Origin: Burkholderiales bacterium
GTDB lineage: Bacteria > Pseudomonadota > Gammaproteobacteria > Burkholderiales > Burkholderiaceae_E
DNA length: 7,142 nucleotides
Reading direction: 5' to 3'
Assembly: GCA_020348765.1 (NCBI GenBank)
Contig: CP070753.1
Coordinates: forward strand, 1,283,665-1,290,806
In this document: positions 5,276 through 7,142 of the stretch, piece by piece
Numbering within the stretch: the stretch's first letter is position 1
Layout of the letters: every line of letters begins with the position of its first letter
Translations under genes and position numbers: made by a program
The notes under the pieces: generated by a model
Told to the model about the DNA's origin: nothing
Database searches by the model: none
Seen by the model: the letters and a program-made list of their open reading frames with translations, nothing else

Positions 5276-5904
5276 TTCGGGTCATCATCGTCGACGACCA
5301 CGCGCTGATCCGGCGCGGCCTGCGCGAGACGCTCGGCGAAGCCGGCGACATCGAGGTCGTCGGCGACGTCGGCGACTATGGCGAGCTGCGCCAGCTGCTG
5401 CGAACGGTCGAGTGCGACGTGCTGCTGCTCGACGTCAACCTGCCCGGGCGCAGCGGGCTGGACGTGTTGCGCGCGCTCGCCGACGAAGGCCGGCGCATCC
5501 GCACGCTGGTGCTGTCCATGTATCCCGAGGACCAGTACGCGATCCGGGCCCTGAAGAGCGGGGCGCAGGGGTACCTGACCAAGTCGGCCGATCCGGCGCA
5601 GATCGTCGCGGCGGTGCGCACGGTGTACGCCGGGCGCAAGTACATCACGCCCGAGATCGCGCAGGCGCTCGCCGATTCGCTGACCGAGCCCGACCAGCGG
5701 CTTCCGCACGAGCGGCTGTCGGACCGCGAGTACCAGACGCTGACGCTGATCGCCTCGGGCAAGCGCCTGTCCGAGATCGCGGCGCAGCTCGCGCTCTCGC
5801 CCAAGACGGTCAGCGTGTACCGGGCCCGGGTGCTGGAGAAGCTCGGGCTGGGCTCGAATGCCGAGCTGACCAGCTACGCGATTCGCAACGGCCTGATCGA
5901 TTGA
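5272..5904 (+). CDS. NarL/FixJ-family response regulator
   Basis: 210-residue DNA-binding regulator, presumably phosphorylated by the preceding kinase. The receiver domain (2-120) has Asp8/Asp9, phospho-acceptor Asp54 (LLLDVNLPGRSG), Ser82 and Lys104 (YLTKSADP). A LuxR-type helix-turn-helix follows (about 147-208): LSDREYQTLTLIASGK, then SEIAAQLALSPKTVSVYRAR as the helix pair, ending in NAELTSYAIRNGLI. Length and layout are typical of the family and nothing is missing. The GTG start overlaps the kinase stop as GTGA, with GAGG 7 bases upstream, so the two are translationally coupled. Target promoters cannot be deduced. The downstream gene is convergent, so it is not part of this operon but could be a target. 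Confidence 0.93.
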   Translation: MIRVIIVDDHALIRRGLRETLGEAGDIEVVGDVGDYGELRQLLRTVECDVLLLDVNLPGRSGLDVLRALADEGRRIRTLVLSMYPEDQYAIRALKSGAQGYLTKSADPAQIVAAVRTVYAGRKYITPEIAQALADSLTEPDQRLPHERLSDREYQTLTLIASGKRLSEIAAQLALSPKTVSVYRARVLEKLGLGSNAELTSYAIRNGLID

Positions 5905-5908
5905 TCAG
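5893..5908. terminator. Hairpin spanning two abutting convergent stop codons
   Basis: CTGATC-GATT-GATCAG gives a 6-bp stem with a 4-base loop. It contains both TGA stop codons, which sit back to back as TGATCA at 5902-5907. No T-run follows on either strand, so it is at best a weak bidirectional terminator. Confidence 0.3.
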
Positions 5909-7142
5909 CTCGCGCCGTCGCGCGCCGGCGCCACGTGCGCGGCGAGCCGCGCCTCGCGCTGGCGCATCCAGGCCGCGTACTGCGCCGGCGGCATCGGCAT
6001 CGCCAGCAGGAATCCCTGAACCTGGTCGCAGCCCGCGTGCTGAAGGGCCTGCAACTGCGAGGCGCGCTCGACCCCGACCGCGACGCTGCGCAACCCCCGC
6101 TCCCGGGCCGATGCGCAGACCCGCCGCACCTCGGCTGCCAGCCGCACGTCGGCGTCGATGCGAGCCACCAGCCTGCGATCGAGAGCGACCGTGGCCAGGG
6201 GCAGGTCGTCGACGCCGGCCCATTCGAACACGCCGGCCGCCGGTCCGGCGACCAGGCCCGCGCGGTCGAGGCCTCCGATGCCGTCGACCCCGAGCCCGAC
6301 CCCGTGCGCATGCAGCGCCTGCAGGTTGTCCCGCAGGGCCTCGCCGTGCCCGGCCAGGTCGGCCGCGCAGGCCTCGAGCCGCAGCGCGCTCGCAGGCAGG
6401 CCGTGCGCATCGAGCGCCGCCAGCGACGAAGCGACGAAGTCGGCCGCACCCAGGTCGCTGGCATCGACATTGACCGTGATCGCGGGCGCCGGCGTGCCCG
6501 CGGCGCGCCATGCCTCCTGCTGAAGGCACGCGGCCTCGATCACCCAGCAGCCGATCGCGCGCAACAGCCGGGACTCGCGCGCCAGCGGCAGGAATGCCTC
6601 GGGCGCGACCAGGGCCTGCCCCCGGCGCCAGCGCAGCAGCGCCTCGAGCGCGACGACCGCGCCGCTGCCGACGTCGATGCGCGGCTGGTACAGCAGCTCG
6701 AAACTTCCGGACTGGACCGCGTCGAACAGCTCGCTCTGTGCCTGCAGCCGCCGTGGCTCACGGGTCGGTGCCAACGCCGGCGCCGCGACCTGCGCCCTGG
6801 CCAGCCGTGGCCTTTGCGCCCGGCCCGGAAGCGGTCCGCTGTGCTCGGACCCACGCGCCTTGGCCTCGTGCATGGCGGCCTGGGCTCGAGCGATCAACGC
6901 CTCGGCCGACTCGTCGCCGAGCGGGCTTTCGGCGATCGCGATGCCCGACGACGCGGTGATCGTCACGGTCCCGGCGGCCAGCTGGAACGGAATCCGGATC
7001 GCGCCCAGCAGTCGATCGGCGACGGTCCGCGCATCGGCCGCGCGCACCAGGCCCGACAGCAGCACGACGAACTCGTCACCGTCGACGCGCGCCACGCAAT
7101 CTCCCGGGCGCTGCGCGGCCTCGGGCCGGAGCGCGTCGAACA
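5905..7142 (-). CDS. GGDEF-EAL protein with degenerate active sites (partial)
   Basis: C-terminal 411 residues of a c-di-GMP-type signalling protein; the N-terminus lies beyond the window end. The visible GGDEF half has the inhibitory-site motif RPGD (11-14) at the correct five-residue spacing, but its signature reads DGDEF (20-24). A linker (about 100-135) leads to an EAL domain (about 138-395). Of the usual EAL catalytic set, Glu166 (EALLRW), Asn224 (VNV), Glu256, Asp286, Asp321 and Gln375 (QGF) are kept. The second Asp of the DDFG loop is Gly287, the catalytic Lys is Ala319, the Glu of the AEGVE loop is Val355, and the Glu of the ExxTE motif is Ala259. Phosphodiesterase activity is therefore unlikely, and a receptor or scaffold role is inferred. 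Its stop directly abuts the response regulator's stop. Any sensory domains would be in the unseen part. Confidence 0.88.
   Translation of the reverse strand, partial: FDALRPEAAQRPGDCVARVDGDEFVVLLSGLVRAADARTVADRLLGAIRIPFQLAAGTVTITASSGIAIAESPLGDESAEALIARAQAAMHEAKARGSEHSGPLPGRAQRPRLARAQVAAPALAPTREPRRLQAQSELFDAVQSGSFELLYQPRIDVGSGAVVALEALLRWRRGQALVAPEAFLPLARESRLLRAIGCWVIEAACLQQEAWRAAGTPAPAITVNVDASDLGAADFVASSLAALDAHGLPASALRLEACAADLAGHGEALRDNLQALHAHGVGLGVDGIGGLDRAGLVAGPAAGVFEWAGVDDLPLATVALDRRLVARIDADVRLAAEVRRVCASARERGLRSVAVGVERASQLQALQHAGCDQVQGFLLAMPMPPAQYAAWMRQREARLAAHVAPARDGAS

Noticed and set aside
5235..6473. Long plus-strand open frame crossing the response regulator and the GGDEF-EAL gene
   Set aside because: Extremely Arg/Pro/Ala-rich shadow of high-GC codons; it overlaps two well-supported genes on different strands.

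Overview
The window is GC-rich throughout (third codon positions almost always G or C). Every complete gene ends in TGA, and GTG starts are common. Together with a CueR-type copper promoter, proteobacterial CheW and FliE sequences and a GGDEF-EAL protein, this points to a high-GC proteobacterium, most likely a gammaproteobacterium. The species cannot be named from the sequence.

Layout. (1) Positions 1-1258, minus strand: the 5' two-fifths or so of a copper-type P1B ATPase gene. It has a His10 tract, a YHS domain and a second CxxC metal-binding segment, and sits behind a promoter with 19-bp spacing that matches CueR operators. (2) 1375-2581, minus: a two-gene unit made of an exported single-domain rhodanese and a TVP38/TMEM64 membrane protein, one base apart. 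(3) 2582-2965: 384 bases without a convincing gene, containing an open frame interrupted by an amber codon. (4) 2966-3953, minus: what looks like the wreck of a chemotaxis/flagellar cluster. In transcription order it holds a 49-codon ORF resembling the first helix of CheA, an intact cheW, the 5' end of a second cheW broken by two stop codons, and the 3' part of fliE. (5) 3954-4180: divergent intergenic region with a weak promoter candidate, a hairpin and a possible 32-residue leader ORF. (6) 4181-5904, plus: a translationally coupled two-component system, a soluble histidine kinase with an N-terminal receiver domain and a NarL-type response regulator. (7) 5905-7142, minus: a GGDEF-EAL protein, cut by the window end, with several catalytic residues replaced. 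Its stop codon directly abuts that of the response regulator.

How they fit together. The ATPase would export copper when its promoter is activated by a CueR-like regulator that lies outside the window. The rhodanese/TVP38 pair is probably a separate envelope unit. The kinase/regulator pair is expected to act as a phosphorelay entered through the receiver domain. The GGDEF-EAL protein looks more like a c-di-GMP receptor or scaffold than an enzyme. The most unusual part is 2966-3953, where at least three truncated motility genes surround one intact cheW. This suggests collapse of a motility cluster by deletion while cheW was kept.
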